Part shown: piece by piece, positions 8,010-16,580 of the stretch
How the letters are laid out: each line of letters opens with the position of its first letter
Position numbering within the stretch: the stretch's first letter is position 1
Origin: an uncultured Planctomycetaceae bacterium
GTDB lineage: Bacteria; Planctomycetota; Planctomycetia; Pirellulales; Pirellulaceae
Assembly: GCA_937904535.1 (NCBI GenBank)
Contig: CALELC010000554.1
Location: 1 to 31,735, forward strand
Direction: 5' to 3'
Length of the DNA stretch: 31,735 nt
Made by a program: the position numbers and the translations under genes
The notes under the pieces: model-generated
Told to the model about the DNA's origin: nothing
The model's input: the letters and a program-made list of their open reading frames with translations, nothing else
Database searches by the model: none

Positions 8010-8253
8010 TGTGTGTCACCTAATCTGCGGCATTGCGGAGGCCGTCCGCAACGCCCTACCCAGCGGTCACGACCAACGATGCAGGGAAGCGCACCGATCG
8101 ATCAGCAACAGACGGGTTCCTGCGGCATGAAAGATTTGCACAGAGTCATCCGTGCGTCTCCTGGGACTCGCCGCAGAAGCCGCACTTGCCCTGTCGCCAA
8201 TGGAATGCCCGGTGCCATCACGCCAGGCGAAAGATTGCTCGACGCGTCGGGAT

Positions 8254-8874
8254 CTAGCGAGTCGCTGCACCCGGAGCGCCATTGGCGACGCGCATCGTCT
8301 GATCCAAATACTGCATCACGCCCTTGGTCATGTCGAGCGATTCATCGTGATAGACAATGTTCTTCATCACGCCGCGGATGACCGATTCGCCTTGCTCCAA
8401 GCTCATCTCTTCGCTGTTGTAACGCAGCACGAGATTGATCTTATAGTGGTTGGCCAAGAACTTCACACCGGCAGCGATCCGCTGGTAGTTATCGAAGTAG
8501 ATCTTGGCTTCGGCATCGGAAAGCTCTTTGCGCTTGCGAGCCATATCCAGTCGCAGCCGCGATTCCATCGAAGCGACTTTCTCTTCGGCAGCGGCATACT
8601 CAGGAGTTCCGGGCTTGAATGTCTTCAGTTCGGCAGCGGCCTGCTGCAGCTCTTCGCGCTTGCCGTTGAGTTCAGCGTCGAAGGACTTCAGTTCGGCCTC
8701 GACCTTGGCGACTTCGGCTTTGATCGCGGCATGATTCTTGAAAATGTAGGCGACGTCGATCACCGCCACCTTGTGACCGTCATCGCCAAGAGACAGCGAC
8801 GGTGTGAGTGCGCTGACGGCCGCGACACACAGGGCCGTTGATACCGAACAAAGGGTTTTCCCAAAAACTCGCAC
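8254..8874 (-). CDS. OmpH/Skp-family periplasmic chaperone
   Basis: The 206-residue protein has a signal peptide of about 30 residues and then a Skp-like domain: a short beta segment (VAVIDVAYIFKNH), a long charged helical hairpin of about 100 residues rich in Glu, Lys and Ala, and a returning strand (INLVLRYN). Skp-type proteins are trimeric, tentacle-like chaperones that carry unfolded outer-membrane proteins through the periplasm. The open frame continues upstream to 9000, but those residues are basic and signal-less. The GTG at 8874 has AAGGAG 8 bases before it and places the signal peptide at the N-terminus. It heads the lipid A gene cluster, as skp precedes lpx genes in E. coli. Confidence 0.87.
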   Translation of the reverse strand: MRVFGKTLCSVSTALCVAAVSALTPSLSLGDDGHKVAVIDVAYIFKNHAAIKAEVAKVEAELKSFDAELNGKREELQQAAAELKTFKPGTPEYAAAEEKVASMESRLRLDMARKRKELSDAEAKIYFDNYQRIAAGVKFLANHYKINLVLRYNSEEMSLEQGESVIRGVMKNIVYHDESLDMTKGVMQYLDQTMRVANGAPGAATR

Positions 8875-9214
8875 TTCCGCTACTCCTTGCGTTGGTGATG
8901 CAACCCAGCAATGTTTCTGTTGTGCGGCCGCACATCCGGGCGACCTACGCTTTCGACTTGCAGATCCGAACCGCCGTGACGATCGCGAAGCCAGCACCAC
9001 TCACAGCCTTTTGAAGGGAGCTTTAGCAGCGCTGCCGCAGAAGCCCCTGGGGGACAGTCAGTTCGTCTGATTTCGGGACCCGACCAGCGTCAAAATCCAC
9101 CTTGTCTGGGCGATTGTTTCAAAAAATCTTTCCTGCGGTAAAGAGCGATTTCCAGCGGGTGTTGCGACGGGTGGCGAGGACCGTAACCCTCTGCGGAATC
9201 GACGTTTCGGACCA
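8875..9214. other. Intergenic region upstream of skp
   Basis: These 340 bases separate the M28 peptidase stop from the preferred skp start on the same strand. They include the 126-base in-frame upstream extension of skp, whose translation looks non-native. I find no tRNA or clear terminator. A promoter for the lipid A cluster is expected here, but no convincing -35/-10 pair was found. Confidence 0.4.
8883..8888 (-). promoter_or_regulatory. Ribosome-binding site that fixes the skp start
   Basis: AAGGAG on the minus strand lies 8 bases upstream of the GTG at 8874. It is one of the best Shine-Dalgarno matches in the window and supports that start over the longer frame beginning at 9000. Confidence 0.65.
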
Positions 9215-11389
9215 CTAGGGTTCGGGACGCCGCTGCAGCGTCGCCAAGACCTCAATGACCGCGGTTCCCCGCTGCAGCGTGATCTCAACGACGTCATCCA
9301 CCTCGTGCTCTGCCACGGTCTCGATCACATCGCTGAGCGATTTAACCGAGACGCCGCCAATCCGCAGGATTCGATCACCGGTCTGGATGCCCGCCAACGC
9401 TGCTGGGCTTCCTGCCGCGATAGACGTTACCACGGCTCCTCGAGATTCGTCGTCCTGCGGCTCATCGGCCGCATCGGAACGCTCAGCTCGAGGGGGAACC
9501 TCCGCCGGATCCTGAAGCGTAACGCCCAGGAATGCCCGCGACTGCTGCCGTATGGTGACATCCCGCGTGGTGTTCGAATACTGTGGCCGCTGGTCAGCTT
9601 TCGCTAACTCCACTGCGACGACAGAGGTGATATCGGATATTCGGGCCATGCCGTTGAGATTGATTTTGTCGATTGTGTCACTTGGTCGGTGATAATCGCT
9701 GTGCAGCCCCGTGAAGAAGAACAGCACCGGGATTTTGCGCATGTAGAACGACTGGTGATCGCTCGGGCCATAACCGCTCGCAACTTTGAAGAGCTCGAAT
9801 TGCGGTCGTGCATTTGCGCGATCGACCAGTTCCTCGAAACCCGCCGCCGTGCCGGTGCCGTAAATCGTCAGGTCGTTGTTACGCAGCCGGCCCACCATGT
9901 CGAGGTTGATCATCGCCACCGTGTCCTCCAGCGCAAAGCGAGGGTGGCGGACATAGTGCTCGCTGCCCAGCAGCCCCCGCTCCTCACCAGTGAAGGCGAT
10001 GAACACCACCCGGCGGTGATCACTCACTTCAGCCAGCTGTTGACGGATGAGTCCAGCACTGGTCAATAGCACGGAGGTGCCGCTGGCGTTGTCGTCAGCT
10101 CCGTTGTGAATCGCCACCGTCCCGGGAGCCAGCGAACCCACCCCTCCCATTCCAACGTGATCGTAATGGGCACCGATAACGACCGTCTCATTGGCTAAAC
10201 GCCCGCGGCCTGGCAAAACGCCGACCACGTTGCTCGTCGCCGCTTCCGACGGCGACAATTCCGTCTGCAATGTCACCCGAGCATCGAGCGGCGTACTCTG
10301 CGGGACCAGTTGCTCATCGATGGTCCGTTGCACCTGATCGAGCGATTTGCCGAGACGTTCCTGCAGCAACTCGGAAGCGATCGAGCGGGAGAGGCTCAGC
10401 ACCGGTAACCCGTCAACGAATGTCCGCCCGCCCGCTTCATCGACGCCCAATACCCCTTCGGCGGCGACGTTGCGCTGCCGCTGCAAATCCTCGATCATCG
10501 ACACCAGCGACTGCCGCCGCTCCGCTTGACTAGCGCGAATGTTTACGGCTTCGGCGGGGAGTTCCGCAAACTGCTCATCCAAACGCTGCAGCCGCTCGGT
10601 CTCCGCAGCGATCTGCCGATCGACCGACGCCACTTGTTGTGCAATGGAACCTTCGTCATTGACCAGGATCACCGCGACGGCACCATGCTCCGCCGCGTTT
10701 TTGATCTTTGTTTCGAAATAAGCGTGCCGCGAGTTTTGCGTACCATTGAACTTCTTGTCAGCGTCTGGTCCGGTTGGCTCCTTACGAATCATCATCACCA
10801 CTGCCCCGGTGGCGTCGACGTCGGCGTAGTCGTCGAAGCCCAAGTCAGGTGCGGTGATTCCATAGCCAACAAACAGCAGTCGGCCAGCGGCTTGGCCGCT
10901 GGCACCGATGCCCAGCGGCCGAAACGCTTCGTCGAGAGCTGGGGTGATCGATCCGCCGTCGCTGCCGTTGCGAGTGCGCGTAATCGTCAAGCGATTGTTC
11001 GCGGCGTCGCCAACGGTTACTCCGAGCGGAATCTTGAAGGTCTGAAACGGCGTGCCGTCAAACAACGCGGTTTCCAGTCCCGCCTGCTCGAATGCCTGGG
11101 CGATGTACCGAGCCGCGAGTTCCAATCCTTCCGTGCCCACATCGCGGCCTCGGAGCTCATCGCTGGCTAGATAGGCGATGTGTTTCCCCAATTCAGCTTC
11201 GCTTGCTGCCGCGGCGGTAGCCCTCGCCGCAGCTTCCTGCCCTGCCGCGAGATTCGCTAGCCCAACCAGGCCGCACCACAGCACCGCCAACAAAAGCCTT
11301 CGGCGGCCCCAGTAGAACGCGGCTTCACTGCACACCTTTTTGGCAGCAAGCACGTGGCGGCGATCATCGATCAATAGCGAAGGGTGCAT
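9215..11389 (-). CDS. Secreted M28-family zinc peptidase with PA and PDZ domains
   Basis: The 724-residue protein has a basic N-terminus and a hydrophobic export signal (about 30-50). A protease-associated (PA) type domain spans roughly 160-335 and is interrupted by a charged, coiled-coil-like insert of about 65 residues (250-312). The M28 catalytic domain follows with its co-catalytic zinc ligands in order: His408 (GAHYDH), Asp432 (GADDNASG), Glu469/Glu470 (TGEE), Asp497 (NLDMVG) and a His in the GLHSDYHRPSD motif (563-571). A PDZ domain closes the protein (about 615-715; GSPAALAGIQTGDRILRI). It is probably an exported aminopeptidase; specificity is unknown. It lies 75 bases downstream of the FAD-protein gene, and a TATAAT overlapping that gene's stop codon (11464-11469) could be its own -10 box, though no -35 fits. 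Confidence 0.92.
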   Translation of the reverse strand: MHPSLLIDDRRHVLAAKKVCSEAAFYWGRRRLLLAVLWCGLVGLANLAAGQEAAARATAAAASEAELGKHIAYLASDELRGRDVGTEGLELAARYIAQAFEQAGLETALFDGTPFQTFKIPLGVTVGDAANNRLTITRTRNGSDGGSITPALDEAFRPLGIGASGQAAGRLLFVGYGITAPDLGFDDYADVDATGAVVMMIRKEPTGPDADKKFNGTQNSRHAYFETKIKNAAEHGAVAVILVNDEGSIAQQVASVDRQIAAETERLQRLDEQFAELPAEAVNIRASQAERRQSLVSMIEDLQRQRNVAAEGVLGVDEAGGRTFVDGLPVLSLSRSIASELLQERLGKSLDQVQRTIDEQLVPQSTPLDARVTLQTELSPSEAATSNVVGVLPGRGRLANETVVIGAHYDHVGMGGVGSLAPGTVAIHNGADDNASGTSVLLTSAGLIRQQLAEVSDHRRVVFIAFTGEERGLLGSEHYVRHPRFALEDTVAMINLDMVGRLRNNDLTIYGTGTAAGFEELVDRANARPQFELFKVASGYGPSDHQSFYMRKIPVLFFFTGLHSDYHRPSDTIDKINLNGMARISDITSVVAVELAKADQRPQYSNTTRDVTIRQQSRAFLGVTLQDPAEVPPRAERSDAADEPQDDESRGAVVTSIAAGSPAALAGIQTGDRILRIGGVSVKSLSDVIETVAEHEVDDVVEITLQRGTAVIEVLATLQRRPEP

Positions 11390-11464
11390 GAGGAGCCAGC
11401 AGCAGGATCGAGGAGTTGGAGGAAACGCAATCGGAGCTCAACATTGAACGGTCGTTCGCAGGCA

Positions 11465-12739
11465 TTATAGTGATCGCGCCGCATCAGCCGCCCGCAGACC
11501 GCTGTTCATTGCCCCTTGGATCGAGGGGGTTTCACAGTAGTCACCGCAGAGTACGAGGTTGCCGTGAGCGAGCGGGGGCATGATGGTCCGCAGTGATTGC
11601 ACGGGCAGCGCATACGGCACGGCATAACTGCGGAGATGCTGCCAGTCGCGAACCGCATTGCCATACCAACGCATGAGTTGCTCGCGGACCCGCTGCAAGT
11701 TGGCTCCGCTCACTTCCCCCTCGGCGGCTTCCGTTGTATTGACCGCGATCAACGCCTTCCCAGGTGGAGCGTACTGTGGTGCGACATCGCTGGGCACGAC
11801 GACGCTGCCGATCACGCCCCGCGACGGATCCTGATGTGCGCCGGCGGGATATTCGTCGCCAGCGAGCATCAACATCCGTCGGCGATCCGGGGATGCGGCG
11901 GCTGCAAAGTAATGCGTGACAGTATGTCGCCAGGGTGTGGCCAGCTCCGGCACACCCACTAACTGTGCAGCGGCAGTGCTTTCCGTAGCCACGACGATTG
12001 TCTGGGGACGCAGTGTCTCACCGCTGGTCAGCTGGACGGTTCCCTCTTGAATCGATTCCACGCTCTGTTTCAAGCGAACCGTACCGCGCGGCAACCGCTC
12101 AGCGAGTTGCCGCGGAATCGCCGCCATCCCATCGGCCGGCAGCGCCAAGTCACCCGCGGCGAACATCCGGAACACCAATTCCAGCATCCGGCTAGACGTC
12201 TCCAGTGCCGGATCCAGAAACACGCCGCCCAAAAATGGCCGGAAGAACTGATCAATGAATGCTTCGCTAAAGCCGTCGTTTCGCAATCGCTGCAGCGTTG
12301 GCTGATGAGCTCGCTCGTAGAGTTGCTCCAGCGTGCCGCTGCTTGCGGTTCGTCGCAATTTCGCGATCCGCAGTTTGTCGCCGAGCGTACCGACTCCCGC
12401 AAACGCTGTCCGCAGCAGTTGTGAAGGACGCCGCCAGGGATCGCCCAGCGTTACAAAACCGCCCCGATGCCGCACCAGCGCTCCGGGTTCAAATGCCGAT
12501 AGTCGCAAGGCGGGGTAGTCAAGCAGTTCACGACAGGCGGGGTAGGCCGTGGCGAGCACTTGGAACCCATGGTCAAGCGTGAATCCGTCGACGATGTCGC
12601 TCCGCACACGCCCGCCCACTCGATCGCTGGCCTCGAGCACGACGGTAGAGATGGCTGATTGCGTGAGCCGCACTGCGCAACTCAGCCCCGCCAGCCCCGC
12701 TCCAATAACAACCACCTGCGGGGAATGCGTCTGTCTCAA
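11465..12739 (-). CDS. FAD-dependent amine-oxidase/phytoene-desaturase-like protein
   Basis: This 424-residue flavoprotein opens with the dinucleotide-binding motif VIGAGLAGLSCAVRL (11-25), the ribose-binding acidic residue and GG doublet (EASDRVGGRVRSD, 36-48), and DGFTLDHGFQ, as in protoporphyrinogen oxidase, phytoene desaturase and monoamine oxidase relatives. The C-terminal FAD contact LVLCGDYCETPSIQGAMNSG is typical of the superfamily. The substrate cannot be read from sequence; carotenoid, porphyrin or amine oxidation are all possible, and no carotenoid or heme gene is nearby. The start is a TTG at 12739 with GGA 7 bases before it; a GTG at 12715 is an alternative. The gene is divergent from the alpha/beta hydrolase gene. 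Confidence 0.87.
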   Translation of the reverse strand: MRQTHSPQVVVIGAGLAGLSCAVRLTQSAISTVVLEASDRVGGRVRSDIVDGFTLDHGFQVLATAYPACRELLDYPALRLSAFEPGALVRHRGGFVTLGDPWRRPSQLLRTAFAGVGTLGDKLRIAKLRRTASSGTLEQLYERAHQPTLQRLRNDGFSEAFIDQFFRPFLGGVFLDPALETSSRMLELVFRMFAAGDLALPADGMAAIPRQLAERLPRGTVRLKQSVESIQEGTVQLTSGETLRPQTIVVATESTAAAQLVGVPELATPWRHTVTHYFAAAASPDRRRMLMLAGDEYPAGAHQDPSRGVIGSVVVPSDVAPQYAPPGKALIAVNTTEAAEGEVSGANLQRVREQLMRWYGNAVRDWQHLRSYAVPYALPVQSLRTIMPPLAHGNLVLCGDYCETPSIQGAMNSGLRAADAARSL

Positions 12740-12793
12740 GTGATGATCCGTGACTGAACGGGTGTGCGAAACTTCCTGATCGGGTGCAGACGT

Positions 12794-12799
12794 TATACT
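12794..12799 (+). promoter_or_regulatory. Possible -10 box for the alpha/beta hydrolase gene
   Basis: TATACT differs from the consensus in one base and lies 82 bases upstream of the ATG at 12881, but no good -35 hexamer sits 16-18 bases before it. It is offered only as a candidate. Confidence 0.25.
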
Positions 12800-12880
12800 C
12801 CGGCATCAAAATGACGCCCAGCCGCGTCGTAGCGTGTCGTACCCCGCCCACAGCGTCTCTTGGCCGGCCGGATCTCGCAG

Positions 12881-13798
12881 ATGTTGCCCTGGTACTTAAT
12901 CGATCGCGCCTTGCCGCTGCCCATCATCGATGGCAGTCAGTTCTGGACCGACCAGTTATGGCGCAGCGGTTACCGGCTGCAAGCGCATGCCGTCGGTGGA
13001 CACTGGCGCGTGCTCACGCCGCAGGGCCGCCGCTGCGCCGTCGGCAGCGAGCCGGAGTGCCTAGCCATGTTCGACGAACGGGCCGGTGGACTCGTCGACG
13101 ATCCCTCGCCCCCCGAACACACCGTGATTTTGCTGCATGGGTTGCTGCGCACCCGCCGGTGCATGCTGAAAATGGAACAGGGACTGCGAGCGGCCGGGAT
13201 GCAGTCGGTGATCCGATTTGACTATGCCAGCACGCGGCAGCCGATCGAACGAGGGGCAGAGGGGCTGAAACGTCTGGTTGAAGGACTGCCGGCCAACTCG
13301 AGGCTGAGTTTTGTGGGGCACAGCATGGGAAACATTGTGCTCCGATACGCCATCGGCACCTGGCAGCGCGAGGGAGATCCCCGCTCAGTGCTTCCGCGGA
13401 TGCACCGGGTGGTAATGCTCGGCCCGCCCAGCCAAGGTGCGGCGATCGCGCGGATCCTTTCGAAACTGAGACTCTTTGGACTCCTCGTTGGTGAAGGCGG
13501 TCTTTCGCTGGGCCCCAACTGGCAAATGCTGCTACCTCGGCTAGCGATTCCGCCCTGTCCGTTTGCAATCCTCGCCGGTGACCTTTCAGCCACGCGGTTT
13601 CGCAACCCACTGATCGACACGGCCAGCGATCTCTTGGTAACGGTCGACGAGGCCAAACTCGAGGGTGCGGCAGAGTTCAAAACCCTTCCACTAATCCATG
13701 CACGGCTGATGGTTGACCCGCAAGCGATTGCCTTCGCATCCGAGTTTCTGTTGCAACCTTTTGACGAGCCTGCGAAACAGTTGCATGCCAAGCGTTGA
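12881..13798 (+). CDS. Alpha/beta hydrolase (lipase/esterase-like)
   Basis: The 305-residue protein has an alpha/beta-hydrolase fold in its central part. HTVILLHGLLRT (about 80-91) supplies the oxyanion-hole HG motif, and FVGHSMGNIV carries the nucleophile Ser148 in a GHSMG elbow as in lipases. Candidate acid and His residues follow (DLLVTVDEAKLEG and LIHARLM). About 75 extra residues precede the hydrolase core. There is no clear signal peptide. The ATG at 12881 is chosen over an in-frame TTG at 12860 because it is the first strong initiator and little would be gained. The AbgT transporter gene follows in the same direction after 84 bases; a functional link is not evident. The substrate is unknown. 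Confidence 0.85.
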   Translation: MLPWYLIDRALPLPIIDGSQFWTDQLWRSGYRLQAHAVGGHWRVLTPQGRRCAVGSEPECLAMFDERAGGLVDDPSPPEHTVILLHGLLRTRRCMLKMEQGLRAAGMQSVIRFDYASTRQPIERGAEGLKRLVEGLPANSRLSFVGHSMGNIVLRYAIGTWQREGDPRSVLPRMHRVVMLGPPSQGAAIARILSKLRLFGLLVGEGGLSLGPNWQMLLPRLAIPPCPFAILAGDLSATRFRNPLIDTASDLLVTVDEAKLEGAAEFKTLPLIHARLMVDPQAIAFASEFLLQPFDEPAKQLHAKR

Positions 13799-13882
13799 TT
13801 TTTTCCGTCTCGCTTGTCGCCTCACGGACTGCCCATCCCCGCAGCGTTCCACCTACCCCACTCCACTCACTCGAGCGTGACT

Positions 13883-15448
13883 ATGCCCGCAGAATCTCTG
13901 CCCGAACCTCGTTCGAAACGCACTCTGGTCGAACGGGCGCTGGATCAAGTTGAAAAACTTGGCAACGCTTTGCCCGACCCCGCCGTCCTGTTCCTGATCG
14001 CGCTCGGCCTGACATGGGTAATGTCGGCGTGGTTGTCGAGCATGACATTCACGGAAGTGAACCCACGAACGGGCGAGCCTGTCGTGGTGCAGAACCTGAT
14101 GACCGGCGAAAAGATCGCGGCATTCCTCGAGAACATGGTGAAGGCGTTCACCGATTTCCCGCCGCTGGGCGTGGTGTTAGTAGCGATGCTCGGGGTCGGG
14201 GTGGCCGAAGCGTCGGGTCTGATCCACGTCGGCCTCAAGGAGTTGCTGCGGTTCACACCCATGAGCCTGCTGACACCGATGTTGCTGTTGGTAGCAATCA
14301 TCAGCCACACCGCGGCGGACGCTGGCTATCTACTCGTGATTCCTATCGGAGGAGTGATTTTTCATGCGGCGGGTCGGCATCCCTTGGCCGGAATCGCCTG
14401 TGCCTTTGCGGGCGTGTCCGGCGGGTTTAGCGCCAACTTCATCCCCTCCGGTATCGATCCGTTGTTGGCGGGCCTAACCGAAGCGGGCGTGAAGGTGATC
14501 GACGCCGATCGCGGAGTCAACGCTCTTTGCAATCTCTATTTCACCGCCGCCTCGTCGCTGCTGGTGATCCTAGTCGGTTGGTATCTCACCGATCGGGTAA
14601 TTGAGCCGCGGCTTCGCAATACACCCTATCACGATGAAGGCGCGGTCGAGGAAACTTCGGGTGAGGTTACACCGCGTGAGCGTCTGGGATTGTTCGCGGC
14701 ACTGGGCATTTTTGTGCTCGCCGTGATCGGGTTGGCATGGTGGTGTTGGCCGGCAGACTCACCGCTGCGTGCCAATGGTTCACTCACTTCCGTTGTGCCG
14801 CGGGCTCCGCTGATGGGTGCGATCGTGCCGCTGATTTTTCTGTTCTTCTTCATTCCCGGCGTCGTACACGGCTACGTCTCAGGCAGGTTCACCAGTCACC
14901 GCGACGTTGTGGCCGGCATGTCCAAGGCCATGCAATCGATGGGCTACTATCTGGTGCTCGTGTTCTTCGCTGCCCTGTTCATCGCGGCATTCGTCGATTC
15001 GAACCTCGGCCTGCTGTTAGCCCTCAAAGGTGCCGGATTGCTGAAAACCATGAATGCATCGACCGGCGTCACGATCGCAGGCATGATCCTACTGACCGCG
15101 TTTGTGAACCTGTTTATCGGTTCGGCATCAGCGAAGTGGGCCATGTTGGCACCGATTTTCGTGCCGATGTTGATGTTTCGCGGAATTTCGCCGGAATTGA
15201 CTCAGGCCGCGTACCGGGTCGGCGACTCGACCACCAACATCATCACCCCGATGATGCCCTACTTTCCGCTGGTCGTCGTCTACTGTCAGCGCTACGTCAA
15301 GCATGCCGGAGTCGGCACGCTCGGCTCGCTGATGCTGCCCTACTCGGTTTCATTCTTGCTGCTCTGGACCGCGTTCTTGCTAGGCTACTGGACCCTCGGA
15401 TTGCCGCTGGGAATCGAGGCCCCCTACACCTACACACCAGCCGATTAA
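13883..15448 (+). CDS. AbgT-family transporter
   Basis: This 521-residue integral membrane protein belongs to the AbgT family, whose members import p-aminobenzoyl-glutamate or export sulfonamides using ion gradients. Family features visible are the loop ISHTAADAGYLLVIPIGG, the motif PSGIDPLLAGLTEAG and the highly conserved end VGDSTTNIITPMMPYFPLVV. About ten hydrophobic stretches are spread along the chain, and the length is near the 508 residues of E. coli AbgT. An in-frame TTG at 13814 would add 23 residues without family similarity; the ATG at 13883 has a GAG 7 bases upstream. It ends 7 bases from the convergent PEP-CTERM gene. No abgA/abgB peptidase genes accompany it, so the natural substrate is uncertain. 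Confidence 0.92.
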   Translation: MPAESLPEPRSKRTLVERALDQVEKLGNALPDPAVLFLIALGLTWVMSAWLSSMTFTEVNPRTGEPVVVQNLMTGEKIAAFLENMVKAFTDFPPLGVVLVAMLGVGVAEASGLIHVGLKELLRFTPMSLLTPMLLLVAIISHTAADAGYLLVIPIGGVIFHAAGRHPLAGIACAFAGVSGGFSANFIPSGIDPLLAGLTEAGVKVIDADRGVNALCNLYFTAASSLLVILVGWYLTDRVIEPRLRNTPYHDEGAVEETSGEVTPRERLGLFAALGIFVLAVIGLAWWCWPADSPLRANGSLTSVVPRAPLMGAIVPLIFLFFFIPGVVHGYVSGRFTSHRDVVAGMSKAMQSMGYYLVLVFFAALFIAAFVDSNLGLLLALKGAGLLKTMNASTGVTIAGMILLTAFVNLFIGSASAKWAMLAPIFVPMLMFRGISPELTQAAYRVGDSTTNIITPMMPYFPLVVVYCQRYVKHAGVGTLGSLMLPYSVSFLLLWTAFLLGYWTLGLPLGIEAPYTYTPAD

Positions 15449-15455
15449 GCACCGC

Positions 15456-16232
15456 CTAGGCTACGCTCGTTGAGGCGCTCGTTGCGCGTCGACGTCGGTG
15501 CATGGCACCGACAGCGACACCAACCATCCCTAGCGTCCAAACCACCAGCGACGCCGGTTCAGGATTGACAATCGTCTGCTGAATCAAGGGATCAGCGACG
15601 ACGGATTGGCTCAACGGCAAGGACGCCATCGGCTGAAGTGCCGAGGTAACCAGCAGATTTTGAATCGATAACGCCGAGTGCTGGGTGTTGTTCCCCACGT
15701 TCGCCACGCCGAAGACAAGCAGGTAGTCTCCCGCGGCCGTCGATGGCTTGAGCGTCACCCGTGCGGTTTCGCTGGCGAAGCCTTGCGACGAAGCCACGAA
15801 GTCCGCCTGAAAGGCAGACGTGAGCGTGAGCACTTCAAAGTCACGGGTATTCCCCGCCCGATCAAACAGCCCCCAAAAAGCGATGTCGTCCCGACTGACG
15901 CCGCGACCGGACAATTCGTCGCTCAGAAACTGCCAGTCGAACGAAAGTGAGTCGCCGTCGCCCAGCGTGAGCGAGTAAGCCACTGCCGATCCGTGGTTGA
16001 TCTTCAGACAGTCGAAGTCCAATCCCAGACCTGCCGCGAGCTTGCTGGCGTTGAGGCTGTCGCGGGTTTCCAGCCAGGCCGTGCCGTTCCCGACGGTCGC
16101 GTTGCCAAAAACCGTCCCGCTGCTCAGGCTGCTGGAATTGTAGCCCGGGATCACACCGGCATCCACTTGTCCTGTTCTCAGTGAGAGCACGAGAACAACC
16201 GCAGCCACGCGAAAAAGGAGAGACCGGACCAT
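15456..16232 (-). CDS. PEP-CTERM surface protein
   Basis: The 258-residue protein has an N-terminal signal peptide (cleavage near VDAG, about residue 25) and a C-terminal PEP-CTERM sorting signal: NPEPASLVVWTLGMVGVAVG followed by an Arg cluster (HRRRR). Such proteins are recognised by exosortase, usually cut, and displayed or released at the cell surface. The middle part (about 40-200) reads as a beta-rich domain with GDSLSFDWQFLSDE and a segment resembling the 'choice-of-anchor' domains common in this class, but I cannot name the family. No exosortase gene is in the window, so it must act in trans. The gene is convergent with the AbgT gene with almost no spacer. Confidence 0.88.
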   Translation of the reverse strand: MVRSLLFRVAAVVLVLSLRTGQVDAGVIPGYNSSSLSSGTVFGNATVGNGTAWLETRDSLNASKLAAGLGLDFDCLKINHGSAVAYSLTLGDGDSLSFDWQFLSDELSGRGVSRDDIAFWGLFDRAGNTRDFEVLTLTSAFQADFVASSQGFASETARVTLKPSTAAGDYLLVFGVANVGNNTQHSALSIQNLLVTSALQPMASLPLSQSVVADPLIQQTIVNPEPASLVVWTLGMVGVAVGAMHRRRRATSASTSVA

Positions 16233-16487
16233 CCTGAACCACCCGAATAAGAAATGAGGCGGCGTCCTTGTAAGGACGATTTCCAGAGCCTGTGCTCATC
16301 CGGATGTGAACTGTAGCGTGCTGCGACGAATTGTCCAGCAAATATCCTCAAACTTTATTTTTTCGGCATCCAGAGCTTCAGCCCGTCGCCCCGGCGGATG
16401 CCCCAACTCGTCACTGTCAGTCATCAGCACAGAAGCGCTGCGGGATGCGCTGCACGTTCATGATCGTCAGCACGGCCACTCCTCAAC

Positions 16488-16524
16488 TCTTGCCTGTAAT
16501 CACGACTTCTTGCCTGTGATCACG
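16488..16524. repeat. Two-copy 17-base direct repeat with 20-base period
   Basis: TCTTGCCTGTAATCACG (16488-16504) and TCTTGCCTGTGATCACG (16508-16524) differ at one base. The period is 20 bases, close to two helical turns, and the second copy contains the palindrome GTGATCAC. The arrangement would suit a pair of repressor or activator sites for the PEP-CTERM gene about 260 bases away, but could also be a chance duplication. Confidence 0.6.
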
Positions 16525-16525
16525 T

Positions 16526-16580
16526 CCGAGCCCTGGTAGCGATACCCGCCGCGGCGCAGGGCTTCACCGACGCGGCTCGG
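16526..16580 (-). terminator. Stem-loop directly after the lipoprotein gene, no U-tract
   Basis: On the minus strand the lipoprotein stop codon is followed immediately by nested inverted repeats: CCGAGCC/GGCTCGG (arms at 16526-16532 and 16574-16580) and AGCCCTG/CAGGGCT (16529-16535 and 16557-16563). The two stems overlap and cannot both form fully. No T-run follows, so it is either a terminator of the U-less kind or an mRNA 3' end stabiliser. Confidence 0.45.

Larger units (their letters stand above)
16233..16580. other. Intergenic region with a tandem repeat and a stem-loop
   Basis: These 348 bases separate the lipoprotein stop from the PEP-CTERM gene start on the same strand. They contain a two-copy 17-base direct repeat (16488-16524) and an inverted repeat next to the lipoprotein stop (16526-16580). 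No gene is supported; the short plus-strand frames here have no family features. Confidence 0.5.

Noticed and set aside
8067..8282. Small minus-strand open frame in the skp to lpxC spacer
   Set aside because: It overlaps the end of skp in another frame, has no ribosome-binding site and no family features.
12784..13221. Alternative plus-strand frame overlapping the alpha/beta hydrolase
   Set aside because: It is out of frame with the hydrolase motifs and its Arg/Ala-rich sequence looks like a shadow translation.
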